This document shows positions 28,233 to 39,849 of a stretch of 64,000 bases of DNA, in pieces. The notes under the pieces are model-generated. The model was given only the letters and a program-made list of their open reading frames with translations, was not told the origin of the DNA and ran no database searches. The stretch is from Sordaria brevicollis (taxonomy: Eukaryota > Ascomycota > Sordariomycetes > Sordariales > Sordariaceae). Location of the stretch: positions 1,488,001 through 1,552,000 of the forward strand of contig JAUTDP010000002.1 in assembly GCA_033439795.1 (NCBI GenBank), given 5' to 3'. The position numbers and the translations under genes are program-made. The first letter of the stretch is position 1; every line of letters begins with the position of its first letter.

Positions 28233-30308
28233 ATGTTTCTTCATTCAGGCGCCAGCATGCACGGCCACGAATACTCCAATCGGCCATCATCACCCCAGTC
28301 TTCACACAAGCTACGACCTCCTCTCCTATTCTCGGCCCTCTCACCACCAAAGAATCGCTCAGTCACGACTACCGACGTCCCCAAGAAGCCTGTTTTGCGA
28401 CAACGGCCAGCATCAGAGTACATTCCTCGAAACCGCACCCCCGAGCCATTAGTTCGCTTCCTGGAACCTGAAGTGGTGGAGCCTCAGACGCCTGCGATGA
28501 ACCATGAAGACCACCATGTCTTCTCCGATTCCGAAATCAGCGAGGCGGCCGGGTCTGTCGACGGTCAGTCTGACTCGGGCCGCCGCACCCGTCGCCGCCG
28601 GACTACCTCCCGCAAGAGCACCACCTACTACCTTGGCTATCCTACCCCAAAGAAGCTTGGCAAAACCAAGGTGATGCACACAGTCCTACCCAGGCTGCTC
28701 TTGCAACTCAAGGCGGTGTCTCCCGATGGTCATGCGCGTCCTATGCTCGAGGTTTTCCCATCTTCGCGGATCGCCGGTCTTGTGATAACTCCCCGACTGG
28801 CAAAGCGGTTTCCTGGGATTTTCGGAGTCAAGCGCCAGCTTGGGTATGACGACCTAGTGTTGATGAAGCGGGACGACGAGGAGTTGGAGCGGGAGGGTTC
28901 GGAAAGCGGTGACAGCGACGAGACTTTTGAGAAAAGCAAGCTACTTGCCGTGTATAGCCCGGTCAAGCATTCGGAGGAAACGGAAATTGTGCTGGGAGAT
29001 GGATCGATCTGGACCGCCAAAGCCTTGCCGAATGGGTGCTACGACTTTGTCCATGTTGACGAATGCGGTCATGTAACCACAGCCCGCTGGGCTCGACGAA
29101 GCGCTGGCAAGGCACCGCCTTCATCACCAGCCGATGCGCCTGTGCCGCCACCAGAATATCCTCGCTTCACTTTCAGTATCATCAACCCCTTATCACGACG
29201 CCATCCCGTCATGGCGACCCTTACTCAAAGTACACTCAATGTTCAGGACACCTACACCACTGTCTCCTCGTCCTATGGCCGATTCCCACCAAGGCCACTG
29301 GGCCGTGCGGTTTCAGTCAATGTTCCCGGCCGGGGTGGCTCATCGTCTTGCCCCTCGAGCCCACTAAACTCGTCACCAGAAGACAGCGAAGCCGACTCCG
29401 CGATTGGTATTACCCAGCCCGAGCCTGAGACCGAGCGAACTGTGCGCATTATCGACGAAGCCACCAAATCTCTCATCTCGATCACGGCATTATGGGTGGT
29501 CCTGCGATCAGGCTGGTCACCAAACTACGTTCCCAGCACTCACACTCACACCAGTACTTGCTCGGACGAGAAGTCACCAACCTCACCAACGACTGGCAAC
29601 GAAAAAGTCCGCCGCAGACATACCTGGTCCCGACCGGTCGCGTCCGACTCCGTGTGCTCCTCCAAGGGCAGCACGCCACCGATAAGCCGACAACCGTCCG
29701 ACACAGACACACCACAACTAGAACAACCATCAACGCCAGCACAGTCGGCTAAGCCCCATCGTCACTCGATGCCCGCCCAAACCAGCAACAAGCCCATCAG
29801 CGAGCGATGCACCTCGCCCGCCCCTTCTGCGAGCAACGTCTGTTCACCTGGTCCGCGCCGCGCAACCAGCACCGGCGCCAACTTTATGCGACATCGGCTC
29901 CTTTCCGAAGCGCAAAGTGATCAGGATCTGGGTAGCCCCATCAGCGAAAAGGTTCGACATGGGCTGCATGGAATGTGTCCGTTGAGGAACAGGTCGGCGG
30001 ATCCGTTGGTGGGTGGAGGATTATTGCATTCTCAGCAACACCACTATTTTGGTCATCAGAGGGACGATTCAATGGCGACCACATACTGTGCGCCTATCCA
30101 GGAAATTAGGCCTTCGATGGATATGCGGCCGGCAGTGGATGCGGCCATGGAACAGGCTACTACAAAGACGCGCGAAGTACCAAAATTGGTGGTTGACACC
30201 ACCATGACTACGGATAAGGGTTCGAGTTCGAAGGGAGAGAAAGACAAGAAACCGGGGATGAGGATGATGTTGAGGAGGTGGGTTCATAAGCTTGGTTCGA
30301 GTCGCTAG
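28233..30308 (+). CDS. unidentified 691-aa fungal protein
   Basis: A single exon with good start context (CAAAAATGTTTC). I do not recognise the family. A folded-looking block at about residues 130-290 contains YLGYPTPKKLGKTKVMHTVL, a following Leu-rich helix, the FPGIFGVKRQLGYDDLVLMK stretch and a GDGSIWTAKALPNGCYDF motif. It is preceded by a basic RRTRRRRTTSRKS patch that could be a nuclear signal. Another ordered block (about residues 300-430) contains a Phe-Ser-Ile-Ile-Asn-Pro and a SLISITALWVVLRSGWSPNY helix. The rest is Ser/Thr/Pro-rich and presumably disordered. The C-terminus is basic (MRMMLRRWVHKLGSSR). An inner-leaflet or nuclear role is possible but unproven. Confidence 0.78.
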   Translation: MFLHSGASMHGHEYSNRPSSPQSSHKLRPPLLFSALSPPKNRSVTTTDVPKKPVLRQRPASEYIPRNRTPEPLVRFLEPEVVEPQTPAMNHEDHHVFSDSEISEAAGSVDGQSDSGRRTRRRRTTSRKSTTYYLGYPTPKKLGKTKVMHTVLPRLLLQLKAVSPDGHARPMLEVFPSSRIAGLVITPRLAKRFPGIFGVKRQLGYDDLVLMKRDDEELEREGSESGDSDETFEKSKLLAVYSPVKHSEETEIVLGDGSIWTAKALPNGCYDFVHVDECGHVTTARWARRSAGKAPPSSPADAPVPPPEYPRFTFSIINPLSRRHPVMATLTQSTLNVQDTYTTVSSSYGRFPPRPLGRAVSVNVPGRGGSSSCPSSPLNSSPEDSEADSAIGITQPEPETERTVRIIDEATKSLISITALWVVLRSGWSPNYVPSTHTHTSTCSDEKSPTSPTTGNEKVRRRHTWSRPVASDSVCSSKGSTPPISRQPSDTDTPQLEQPSTPAQSAKPHRHSMPAQTSNKPISERCTSPAPSASNVCSPGPRRATSTGANFMRHRLLSEAQSDQDLGSPISEKVRHGLHGMCPLRNRSADPLVGGGLLHSQQHHYFGHQRDDSMATTYCAPIQEIRPSMDMRPAVDAAMEQATTKTREVPKLVVDTTMTTDKGSSSKGEKDKKPGMRMMLRRWVHKLGSSR

Positions 30309-30915
30309 AGACGACGCTCACCGCCAAGAATGAACAGAAAGGGGATGAAGAAAGGAAGGAGAGGAACTACTATTATACCCATTTGTTGTTAAGCTTCTTG
30401 GTTCTTTTTTTGGTTTATTTTTGCATGGGATCGGAAAAAGGGGGTGAAAGGGGAAACTGGCATGGACACTCATCTCATTCATACCCACACGGATACCATA
30501 TGTCATATCATTACCACCATTTTTTTATGTTCAATGAGATCACTGAATTACGATCAAGTACAAAGCTCTCCGTCCTCTTTCTTCTGCTTGGTATCCTTTG
30601 CGTACTCAACATGAAGCTGCTCATTGGAGATCAATTGTGAGAAACCAGCCATCCTACGCACTTCCATGGAAAGCTGCGATGTTTGTCCGTGATGTCGCCA
30701 GCTGGCTGTGCGTCGAACAGCATTTCAACATGTCAACCGCATGCAGGACAGGTAACTAACCCAGTGCGAGTCGCATCAAACGCCCGAACCTGCTGTTGCA
30801 CGCGGGGTAACTCATTGCTCGACTTCCGAAGCAAACGCCTTGATCCGTTTGTAAATGTTGCCAAACCACCTCTTCCGCCCCCTTCAGTTACAGGTCTTTT
30901 CTTGTAACCCATCAC

Positions 30916-32061
30916 TTGCCTCCGCTTTCCCATCAAACTTCTCCTACCACACTGCCAATTAACACCCTCAAGAGCTTCGACTGTTCGACATGTCTTCATT
31001 CACAAAACTCCTCAGCCAAGACGAAGCCAAAGAGCACTCACTTCACACGCGTCCTCGACCGCGCACAACTTCGCCATCCAGGCCTCCTCCGCTCTCCTCC
31101 ACCACCTCTTCCATTACCGTCTAGAACACCCCAAATCAAAGCCTGGACAGACTTTTGCTTCTACCGCGAATCTTTGTGCTCGCCATACGACGACCCAGGA
31201 AGGACTTATACCGTCTTCGCCGCCTCCACAGAAGATGGTCGCATCTTTTTTGGGAGTGTCCCGTTCAGGGTCAGCGAGACGCACATAACCTGGGAGCAAA
31301 TAACAGGCTGTTTAGAAGAGGTGAAAGATGAGCAGTTGTTTCCTCCCGTGGGGACGGCGGAAAGAACGTGGTTTACCGTGGCGCCGGGGGAGGAGTTGCT
31401 GCCGAGGGGGTGGGCTTGGGTGGGAAGGAATTTGAGGGGATATGAAGATTTCCGGAAAGAATGTGAGCGAGGGTCTGGCCTGGCAGATCCGGCAGATGAG
31501 GCAGTAGAGGGTGCAGCAGGGGAAGGGGAGGGGGAAGGGGAATTTCCACTGGCGAGAAAATTTCTGGAGGAAACCAAAATCCTGGAGCTGATCTTGCGTA
31601 ACCCAACAAAGACCAGACCTAGCGGGATATGGGGCCATCCAAACATCGCAGAGTATATCGGCGTCAAGATCAACAGGTCGAGAATCACCGGCCTCGTTTT
31701 CGCAAAATACAGACAAAATCTCTGGGAGTATCTCCTCCAACGACAACACGAGCGTGGCGTTGGTATCATGACCTCTGAACACCAGAACATGTTCATCGCT
31801 GACCTCGAAGATGCCATCCTCAATTACCTCCACAAAGAACTAAACGTGGCACACAACGATATAAACCCGGGAAACATCATGGTTGAGTTCAGGGGAGGTA
31901 GGCCGGTGCCGTTCTTGACGGGGTTTGGGATGGCGAGGAAGGTTGGGAAACGGATTTTGTTGAGGGAAAAGGAGGGGATGGAAGAGACTTTTTTGAGGAA
32001 TTGGGGGTGGGGATGTGAAGAGGGTGAGTATGAGAGGAGTGAGAGGAGGCATGATGTGTAG
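30916..32061 (+). pseudogene. broken protein-kinase-like gene (paralogue of the gene at 38549)
   Basis: The homologous part runs from about 31129 (PQIKAWTDF) to the stop at 32061. It matches the intact paralogue downstream block by block: GRIFFGSVPF, YEDF, ETKILEL, HPNIAEY, RSRITGLVF and VAHNDINPGNIMV. It lacks an in-frame ATG over the whole N-terminal part. An ATG at 30990 opens a different 44-codon frame that ends in TAG at 31122, just before homology starts. The position of the ATP-binding Lys is Val, and the DFG Asp is Gly (LTGFGMAR). The frame stops right after RRHDV, where the paralogue continues with IFALGKFRAW; after the TAG the same frame still reads ALGRLRR. The TAG may come from a TGG Trp codon by a RIP-type change. 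It could alternatively be an expressed pseudokinase with an upstream exon I cannot place. Confidence 0.65.
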
Positions 32062-34230
32062 GCTTTGGGAAGGTTGAGGAGGTAGTTGGGGGTTTGAGAA
32101 GGAAGGAGCGGATGGCGATAGGTGACAGAGGAAGTTGGTTTATGAGGGAAGGAACATGATGGTGGGAATATGGGAGGAAGGTACGTTTGCGATGAAGCTT
32201 TTTTTGTTTTTTTTTTCTTTTTGTTTTTTTTTGGTGGAGAGCACCTTCTGGCAATGAGAGCCAAGACTGGCTCGGATTCCTACCTGGAAAGCATTTTGGC
32301 AGGAGCGATCGACCACTGCAGTTGGTTTCTCTTGCCCTCCGGTAGATTATATGCGTTCAATGCGTCTTCAAGGATGAAGACTTATCGGGGAACAGAGATT
32401 GAGAATGCTAAATGAGTGTGTAGAGGAAACTGAAGAGAGCATCTAAAAACAAAATGAAACAGAACAAGGGGAAAAAAAAGAAAAAAAAAAAGTAAAGGAT
32501 GATAAGAAACCTTCCGCTCCTCGTGCTGCTTCAAGCCGGTGGTTGGTCTCTTTCTCCTTCCGAACCCAACAATTCCAGTCCTTCAACCCGCCAAAACCAA
32601 GTGTTCAGGACTAACCAGCATTCTTTCTCTCTCCGAACTCCCGCTCAGGCCCACACGGAATCGTGCTCTTCATTCATACCACCCCCCCCCCCCCCCCCCC
32701 CCCCCCCCGTCGAGGTCTTCTGACAGCAACCAAGTGCGCCCTAGGTACCTCCACAAACGCTAACGTGCTTTTGGCCATCAATAGCTAACCAGAATTTGGC
32801 TTCTTGTCACCCGCAAGCACGATTCGGGCTTCCAAGGGCAGGGGCACCTTTACACTTCCTCCCCCATTCTTATGGAAGCGTGGCAAGGGTGGATGAGGGG
32901 AAGAAGTTTTGGACGAAGGAGGTCCGGCGGGCTGCTGGGGTGATGGCTGAGCGGGAACAACCCTGCCAAATGCGGTGGAAGCCGAGCAGGTTGGGCGTTG
33001 GCAATCAATCAACTTTCCTTTGCAGGTGGTGACATGCTGGTTGTTGGCATTGACGTAGGATCTGGTGGTGGTTGTTTGGGTGCACCTAGAGGGGAAGAAA
33101 AGGGGGGCGGCGGAAGGTCAGTTGCTGGGGATTCCAGAGTCGGGTATTGGAAGGACGGGAGATCAGGTGGGTTTGTTGGATCTTACATCTTGATGGTGGT
33201 GGGTTTGGCTAGGTGTTCGATTTCGATTGTGGGCCACTTCTGAGAATCTTGTCTTGTTTGGGAGCGGAGGATTTGATCCCAGTGGGAACGGTTTCTCAAG
33301 ATTGATGTTGAGAGAAAGACAGGCAGTGAGCTGTTTTGGGGAAGTCGTGGAAAAGAAACTTCGGGTCGCTATGATGTTGAAGGAAGCAGAAAACATCAAG
33401 TTGGACGCCAGGAAGAGCCCTTTTATACATAAATTTGAAGGCTTCAACGGACCAATTCTGGGGTCATGTTCCCTTTCCTGGCAATACCCGTGGTTCGTTC
33501 TCAACCTTTTCTTCAGGCTGACATTCACCACTCCGCTTTGACAAATATACAACATATAGCTCGCCAGGTCATTGACGGCCCAAAACTTTCTGAATGGCTG
33601 GAGCACTGAAACTCTATGAGGCTTGTTCTGGGAGATACACAGGCCACCAGGCCGCATGTGGCTTGCTCGCCTGGCAATGTCGACTGAAAGGTATTGATAG
33701 GATCCCATGATTTCTTCAGGCGCTTGATCAAACATGGCTTGGTCTCTCACCCCTCCTCGCGTCTTCTCCCGGAGGTCGGAACGCAATTCGCATCATCCGG
33801 TGTTGACAAATTATGCAGGGATAGGTTGGAGGGCTTCAGAAATTTTTCAGGGGTGGCATTTGGGGATTGCGGCTGGGTTCTTGATGCACTACGTCGGGTA
33901 TAGAGAACGCATCGGAAGTTGGTGTGGCCACCGCTTGCCTTATTCGTAAACGAAGACGAGTTATTCATGAAACGGGAAGCGCCTGTGAATGAGTTAGATA
34001 AACAGAACTCAAAAAAAAAATCAGCTAGCACTTAAGAAAGAGTTAAAATTTTGAAGAGCACGGCATGTATCTGCTTTCGATGTATTCCGGCCGGCCTCCC
34101 CATCAGTTCAGCATGCAACTGTTCAAGGCTCAAGACCGTCAACCAAGTATCAAGTGACACAGACAGAGCTACACGGAGGCTGTAGGCTCTGGCTCGCGGT
34201 CAAGTCTCACACGACTATGAAAAACTTTGA
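32062..34230. other. intergenic region with homopolymer tracts
   Basis: No supported gene. It contains T-rich runs at about 32196-32232, A-rich runs near 32473-32491 and a 27-C tract at 32682-32708. A 207-codon open frame on the minus strand (33163-33786) has no recognisable domain or biased codon use. Confidence 0.5.
32682..32708 (+). repeat. poly(C) tract, 27 bases
   Basis: Twenty-seven consecutive C residues as written in this assembly. The exact length of such a tract is unreliable in sequencing data. Confidence 0.85.
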
Positions 34231-34340
34231 AGAGACCGACTCGGCGGGCAGTGTCACTTTTCTAACTGGGCAGTGTCACTGCCCGTATAGCAATATATAT
34301 TACTACGCGGGTAGTGCTATAGTAATCCCTAACCCTGTAA
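34231..34340 (+). repeat. left TIR of the MULE
   Basis: About 110 bp, matching the inverse of about 37350-37461. Most differences are G-to-A or C-to-T transitions, as expected after RIP. Confidence 0.82.
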
Positions 34341-34859
34341 AATATGGAAACCCCGCCGCCTAGCGCCTGCTTGGTAGTTAAACTTAGCGTTTTTCATCGC
34401 GAGATGCGCGATTTCTTTCGCGCAACGAATTGAATACAACGACTATACACTACTATAATTTTACAACGACACCTCGTATCGATATAATTTTAACGTTAAT
34501 AAATTCGTTATATTATAGGCTCTTTATTAAATTAATTAGGTTTTTAATAGTATATCCGCTATTGAAATTAATAGCGATTCTAATACTTAGTACTTATTTA
34601 ATAGAGATAAATTCGCGCCTATTTCTCCCGCCGCCGGGTCTATCCCTACTTCTATTTAGTAGTACGTTAATAGGGATTCGGATAGTAGTAATAATAATCT
34701 ATTCGAAAGATCCCTTCGTAACGGCTACCCTTTTAATAAAGGAAAAAAACTCCTCTTCTAACTCGTAGGAGGAGGAAATACCTAACCCAACGATAAAGGA
34801 TATTATACCTAAGCCCCTACTATTTATTAAAGATGTATAAAATACTTTTAATATATAGG

Positions 34860-36900
34860 GACGTTTTTAAAATTTTATTTTTAATTATACTTAAGCGGCA
34901 AATTATCGAAAGGGTTAACCTACGTACTATAAATTAAAATATAACCATTACGGCTACTTTTATCCTTTTATAATTAAATTTAAAAAGATTAAGAATTATA
35001 AATACAGCTATTTATAATTTAAAGTAATTATTACTTTAGAGGAGAATAATTAGTAATAGATCTTTAAACCTAATAATAGGCCCGAATATTAAATTTATAA
35101 TTATTACCGTTCCTTATACGAATCTACCTACCTATAATATTAAAAGGTTAAAAAGATTAACGAAGTCTTTAAACGAATTATATTTTTAATTTACGAACCC
35201 AGCGTTAAATTTCGAAATATTCTCTCTATTATTAAACGAGAATTTAAAATAACGGCCTTTATATAAAAGGATATAAATAATTAACGCTACCGTATTAAGA
35301 AATCGATCCGGGAGAATTACGAGGTTATTATTAATATTATTAAAAAGTTAAATAAAATTGGCGTTATTTATATTATTAAATAGGCTAATAACGACCCCTA
35401 TCGCTTTATTAATTTTACTTTTTTATAGAATTATTATATAGGACAATAGAAGAAATTCCTAAAGTATTTAGGTATTAATAATACTTATAAGACTAATAGG
35501 TATAGAGTTTAACGACCTTTTTTTTATATTATTACTTACTAATAAATCTTCTTTATAATAAATATAACTACTCCTTAATTATCGTTATTAATATAATTAA
35601 TATTTATTCTATTTTTTTTATTACTTTCGGTCTTATAGATAACGAAAGAGTTAATAGCTTTATATAAATAATTAATACTATTGAGAAGTTTTACGTTAGA
35701 ATTAGGGCTATTAAATTAGAGGTTATTATTATAAATTTTAATAATTAATTTAAAATAGCGCTATTTACTATTTTCCTAAATATTTAGTAATAAATTTGTA
35801 TATTCTATATTAATTATAACGTATTATTATAAGTAAAGAAAAAATAGAAGAAGGGAAAAGGCGAATTTAATAATATAAAGTTAGAGGTTAAATAACAATA
35901 GCCTATTAATTTTAATTAAGGTAATTAAGAGATTTTAAAGAGGGTTATAGTAATAGAAATAACGATTAAACCCTTTAAATATACGTACTTTAATCTTTTT
36001 AAATTTTGGAAGATTATAGTCTTTACGCTTAATAAACCTACTTTTATTTAACGATGGAAATAATTTATTATTAACTTCGCTAATTAATAGAAGATTTTAT
36101 TTTATTTATAAGAAATTTATATACTATACCGGTATTAATAGGCTCGTTATTATATTTACTAATATTATAATTTTAATTTAGTAGCTACCTCCCCTAACGA
36201 ATTTACTAATTACCGGGTAAAGGGGTTTTTAATTAACGGTAAAACGAATATATTTACCCTTTATATTATTATTTATTTAATAGTTAAAAAGGAGTATAAT
36301 TAATAGTATAAAGACGTTATTAATTAGGATATTAAAATTAAGGGGGAATTTACTAATTTAAGGATAAAGGTATTAAAAGAATTAATCTAAATTATTACGT
36401 ACTATAATTTAGATTTAATTCGCCGCCAATTACGTATTACTTAATTTAGAATATTTTTAATAATAGGGAAGAGGCCGGTACGCGATTTAAGACTATGCAA
36501 TTATACTATATAAAAATAATATAATATCCCCTATTATTATATTTTTCTAGAGGTTATATAGACCGAAAGTATTAGGTTTAAACGTTAAAATATTTATTAT
36601 TATTATTATATTCGAAAATTATTAGTACGTTTATTTTTAAATTAAATTTCTTCTTTACGAATTAATTATTATTATTACCTCTAAAATTAATATAATCCCT
36701 ATTTACGAATTAAAGACCCTAAAATTATTAATAAAATTAGGAGAAGGCCGAAGAATAATGTAATTACCTTATTAAAGGATTAGTAGATTTTAGAAGGTAA
36801 AAATAAAAGTAAAGGTAAGGGGAAAGGGAAGGGGAAGGGGAAGAAAATAACGAAGAAGATAATTAAAAATAATTAAATACTAAAATTATTATTACGCCAG
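34860..36900 (+). pseudogene. MULE transposase remnant
   Basis: The conceptual translation has frequent stops and shifts. A readable block from about 35150 (EPSVKFRNILSIIKREF) runs into FLKYLGINNTYKTNRYRV (from 35456), then FGLIDNERVNSF (about 35625-35660). After that comes VIIINFNN...FKIALFTIF...QICIFYINYNVLL (about 35720-35830). This is the order of the MULE transposase domain: a catalytic Asp-type segment, then the xFPxxxHxxCxxHIxxN block. A Lys/Gly-rich tail is encoded near 36790-36860. Limits are approximate. Confidence 0.75.
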
Positions 36901-37349
36901 TATAAGTCCTAATTTAAAATAATTAATAAGGTTAATATAAGCGACGAAATTTTTAAAACCTTTATATAATCCGTTATTAAAATGGGGGGAGCCTTAGAAT
37001 TAAATTCTTACAATTCTAATAATTCCTTTACTCAATATTAAACTATAAGGGCAAAGGTAATTACCCCTATGTAAATTACGCCTTCTAATAACCTTTTTAC
37101 TCTATTAAACCCCCTTAACGAATAGTTTGCCCGTAAGAAACGTATTGTAGAGGTAATTAGGAGTGGTAAGACCGTAAAGCCTTTACGAAAGAGGCTAGAG
37201 GAGTAAATAAATAACGTAGGGTAGTAGTAAATAAATAAATAATATATATAGATAAGATTTGCGTTATTTTTCTTACTAGGAATAATTAGAATACCAAAGA
37301 AATTATTATAAGATATTTAATTACTTGAAGAGGTAGTAAGACCACTTAC

Positions 37350-37461
37350 CGCTTAGGGGTTAGGGATTACTATAGTATTGCCCGCATAGTAATATATATT
37401 GCTATACGGGCAGTGTGATATTGCCTAGTTAGAAAAGTGACACTGCCCGCCGAGTGTCTCT
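37350..37461 (-). repeat. right TIR of the MULE
   Basis: Inverted partner of 34231-34340. It ends ACTGCCCGCCGAGTGTCTCT on the plus strand. Confidence 0.82.
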
Positions 37462-38548
37462 CAACTTTGAAACAGGCGTAAAACTAAGAATGGGAAAGAA
37501 CGGAGATAGAACGATGGGATATAGATAGATATATACACACACCCAGACACTACGCGTACTTCATTTCGTTTCTCATTTAGTCGTTGTGCCTCTTTCGGAT
37601 TGCATCGGCTTCATTCCAGACTGATATGTAATTGGTGTCACAAGCACCGCAAGGCTGTGATGGAACGAGTTAGTGATGTACAAACACATAACGAGGTGTG
37701 AAGGACCGAGACATGCCAAGCACTTGAAGCACTCCCAGCCTGTTCACGACTCTGGTTGAGGGCGCGAAACATGCATGGGTCTTGACCACTGCCTGGCCAT
37801 ATGAGCGGCTATAGGTTTATTTGACGCTTAATATTAGATCCCCCCCTCCATCTTCCTTTCGCCGCATTTCCTCATCGGCAAGTTGGGTAAGCTCGAAGTA
37901 GGTTGCGATTCGATGAGCTCTCTTGTTCCATGGTCAGGCTTCGGTGAGCAGAAAGCTGTTACATTGACTGATGCATGCGGCTGAACTCATGGATGTGGGC
38001 TGTCTGTGGTGGAGGGTCGCTCGTATGAAGTTTGCGACTCCTTGATGGGCAAGGAGGGCGAATCGCGCAAGTTACTACTGGTGTAAAATCGGGAGTGGTG
38101 TGTGGGATTGGAAGCTGATATGATGCCAGAGAGAGTCGAGAACCAGTCTTCTTGCTGCCTCAGTTTCAGAGTTACACAAACTGTCCACCGGTTACTTGCC
38201 GTTGACGCCCTTGCCGGACCGGCAGGTGCCAGTCGTTTTTGCCAAGACATCCTGCCTTTTGACCCGTATAGAAGATGGATGTCTTCAATTGAGCAGTCTT
38301 CTCGACCCATCATACTCTCACTCTCTCATTTATCAACTACGGCTTCGGCATTCTTTGCATCTTGGAGAACCTTTGATAACGGTTGTGCGCATCTCAAAGT
38401 CAAATTAAACGGCATTGAGAGTCCGAAGCTTGTCCCGCAAAAACTGGAATCATACAAACGCAGCGACCTGCATCTGTGCACCTGCGTCTCACCAAAAGTA
38501 TCATTCCCCAACTCCAACCCAGGGCACCTCAGGGCTTCTCTTGCAGCT
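37462..38548. other. intergenic region / upstream of the intact kinase-like gene
   Basis: The target duplication copy lies at its left edge. An open frame in phase with the kinase-like gene extends back to 38102. It reads like ordinary upstream sequence, and I place the start at the later ATG (38549). Confidence 0.5.
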
Positions 38549-39361
38549 ATGGCCCCCCAAGTCAAGTCATGGCGAGACCTTAGTTTCCTCAGCGAGTGTA
38601 TCTCACCAGAGATCAACGCTGTCTACACCACCTTTGCCCTCGTCGACGACGAAGACCGGGTCTTCTTTGGCCAGCTCCCCTTCAAAAAGACAGAAATCAC
38701 ATTCGAACAAATCACGGCCGCACTGGAGCCTGTCCCAGATGAGCACATCTATCCCAATCTGCCACAGGAAAGATTAACTGTCGCGCCTAGCGACGTGGTG
38801 GCCAGACCCGACATCTTCATCAAAAGACCCTCACTAAGCGCCTACGAAGACCTCAAAGAGGAAGATGCTCTCGGCTCGCTCCCCCCAGAGCTCCTAGACG
38901 AGGCCCGTATCCTCGAGCTCACTTTGCAAAAGCCGCACCCGGGCATCGTTCAGTACTTTGGTTGCCGAGTCCATCGCTCGCGCATCACCGGTCTGGTGCT
39001 GCGAAGGTATGAATACAACATCTACCAATACCTTCAGCTTGGGATCGGTGCCCTGTCTGGCGAGGAGAAGGAGGCGTTCATGAAGGCGTTGGAAGGGGCA
39101 GTGCGGCACTTGCATTCGGAACTCGGGGTGGCGCACAACGATATCAACCCTCTCAATATCATGGTCACTGTTAGTGACAAGATGCCGGTCTTGGTTGATT
39201 TTGGATCGGCGAGGAAGATTGGTGAGAAGCTGGGAGTGAGTCGGGGTACGCCGGGATGGATTGATGAGGAGGATGATTACACGACTTCGGAGATCAGGCA
39301 CGATATTTTTGCCTTGGGAAAGTTTCGGGCGTGGTTGGAGGATCCGAAGTTTGAGATGTAG
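38549..39361 (+). CDS. protein-kinase-like protein, short fungal family
   Basis: Encodes 270 aa from MAPQVKSW. The start is chosen because homology with the broken paralogue at 30916 begins exactly there, though the frame is open upstream to 38102. An N-terminal segment (FALVDDEDRVFFGQLPF) precedes the kinase-like core. The core has a Lys in FIKRPSLSAYEDLK (ATP anchor), Glu in LDEARILEL (helix C), a PHPGIVQYFGCRVHRSRITG hinge side, the catalytic loop VAHNDINPLNIMV and an intact DFG in VDFGSARKIG. It ends soon after GTPGWID and RHDIFALGKF, so most of the C-terminal lobe after helix F is missing. All key catalytic residues are present, so activity is possible. Substrate and pathway are unknown. 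Confidence 0.78.
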   Translation: MAPQVKSWRDLSFLSECISPEINAVYTTFALVDDEDRVFFGQLPFKKTEITFEQITAALEPVPDEHIYPNLPQERLTVAPSDVVARPDIFIKRPSLSAYEDLKEEDALGSLPPELLDEARILELTLQKPHPGIVQYFGCRVHRSRITGLVLRRYEYNIYQYLQLGIGALSGEEKEAFMKALEGAVRHLHSELGVAHNDINPLNIMVTVSDKMPVLVDFGSARKIGEKLGVSRGTPGWIDEEDDYTTSEIRHDIFALGKFRAWLEDPKFEM

Positions 39362-39849
39362 GGATGACGAGAATGGAGAGAGAGGATGGTGGGAGAGAAG
39401 TTGACGAAAGCGGAAGTAGGGGACTTCGAAGGAAAGAATGAAAAGGGTATTAGAAAAGGGGAGATATTTGCAAACGACAAAAATATGAGAGGGTACCATT
39501 TGTACTTGTCCCTAATTTGCTTTCCCAAAGAAATGAGCTGATCAAGCTCAAGGCTGCCTCGCCACTGCTGCATTGAGATTTGAGAATATCTCGAATTGGC
39601 CGGATGACTACCCCACATGCACAGTCTTGTATGGAGCCACGCGAGCCACGTTCCTAGGCAAGACAGCCGCTTTTCAAACCCGATAGGAGGCCGCTGCTGC
39701 GTGCGCGATTTCACAGGTTTATTAGGCTGCGGTCGTGATCACTTCTTTGCCAGGTTCTTTCCTGATACATTCGAAAGAAGCATGCCATCGTTATCAAGTC
39801 GTGATCACATCGTGACGGTATCCCCGACCTCAAAACCACGCACCTAGCC

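Larger units (their letters stand above)
34231..37461. mobile_element. RIP-degraded Mutator-like element (MULE), 3.2 kb
   Basis: Long inverted repeats begin AGAGAC at 34231 and end GTCTCT at 37461. They include the shared words ACTCGGCGGGCAGTG, TCACTTTTCTAACT, TATAGCAATATATATTACTA and CTATAGTAATCCCTAACCC. They are flanked by AAACTTTGA (34222-34230) and CAACTTTGA (37462-37470), a 9-bp target duplication with one mismatch, the length expected for Mutator-type elements. The interior is extremely AT-rich with stops throughout, consistent with RIP. Remnants of a MULE transposase are readable on the plus strand. Confidence 0.87.

Noticed and set aside
33163..33786. 207-codon minus-strand ORF
   Set aside because: No recognisable motif, no codon bias, and it overlaps other open frames; probably chance.
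34430..34768. 112-codon hydrophobic ORF at the left end of the MULE
   Set aside because: Ile/Leu-rich reading is expected from AT-rich RIP sequence and lies outside the transposase homology.
38102..38548. N-terminal extension of the intact kinase-like gene
   Set aside because: The frame is open but has no similarity to the paralogue, which aligns only from MAPQ onward.
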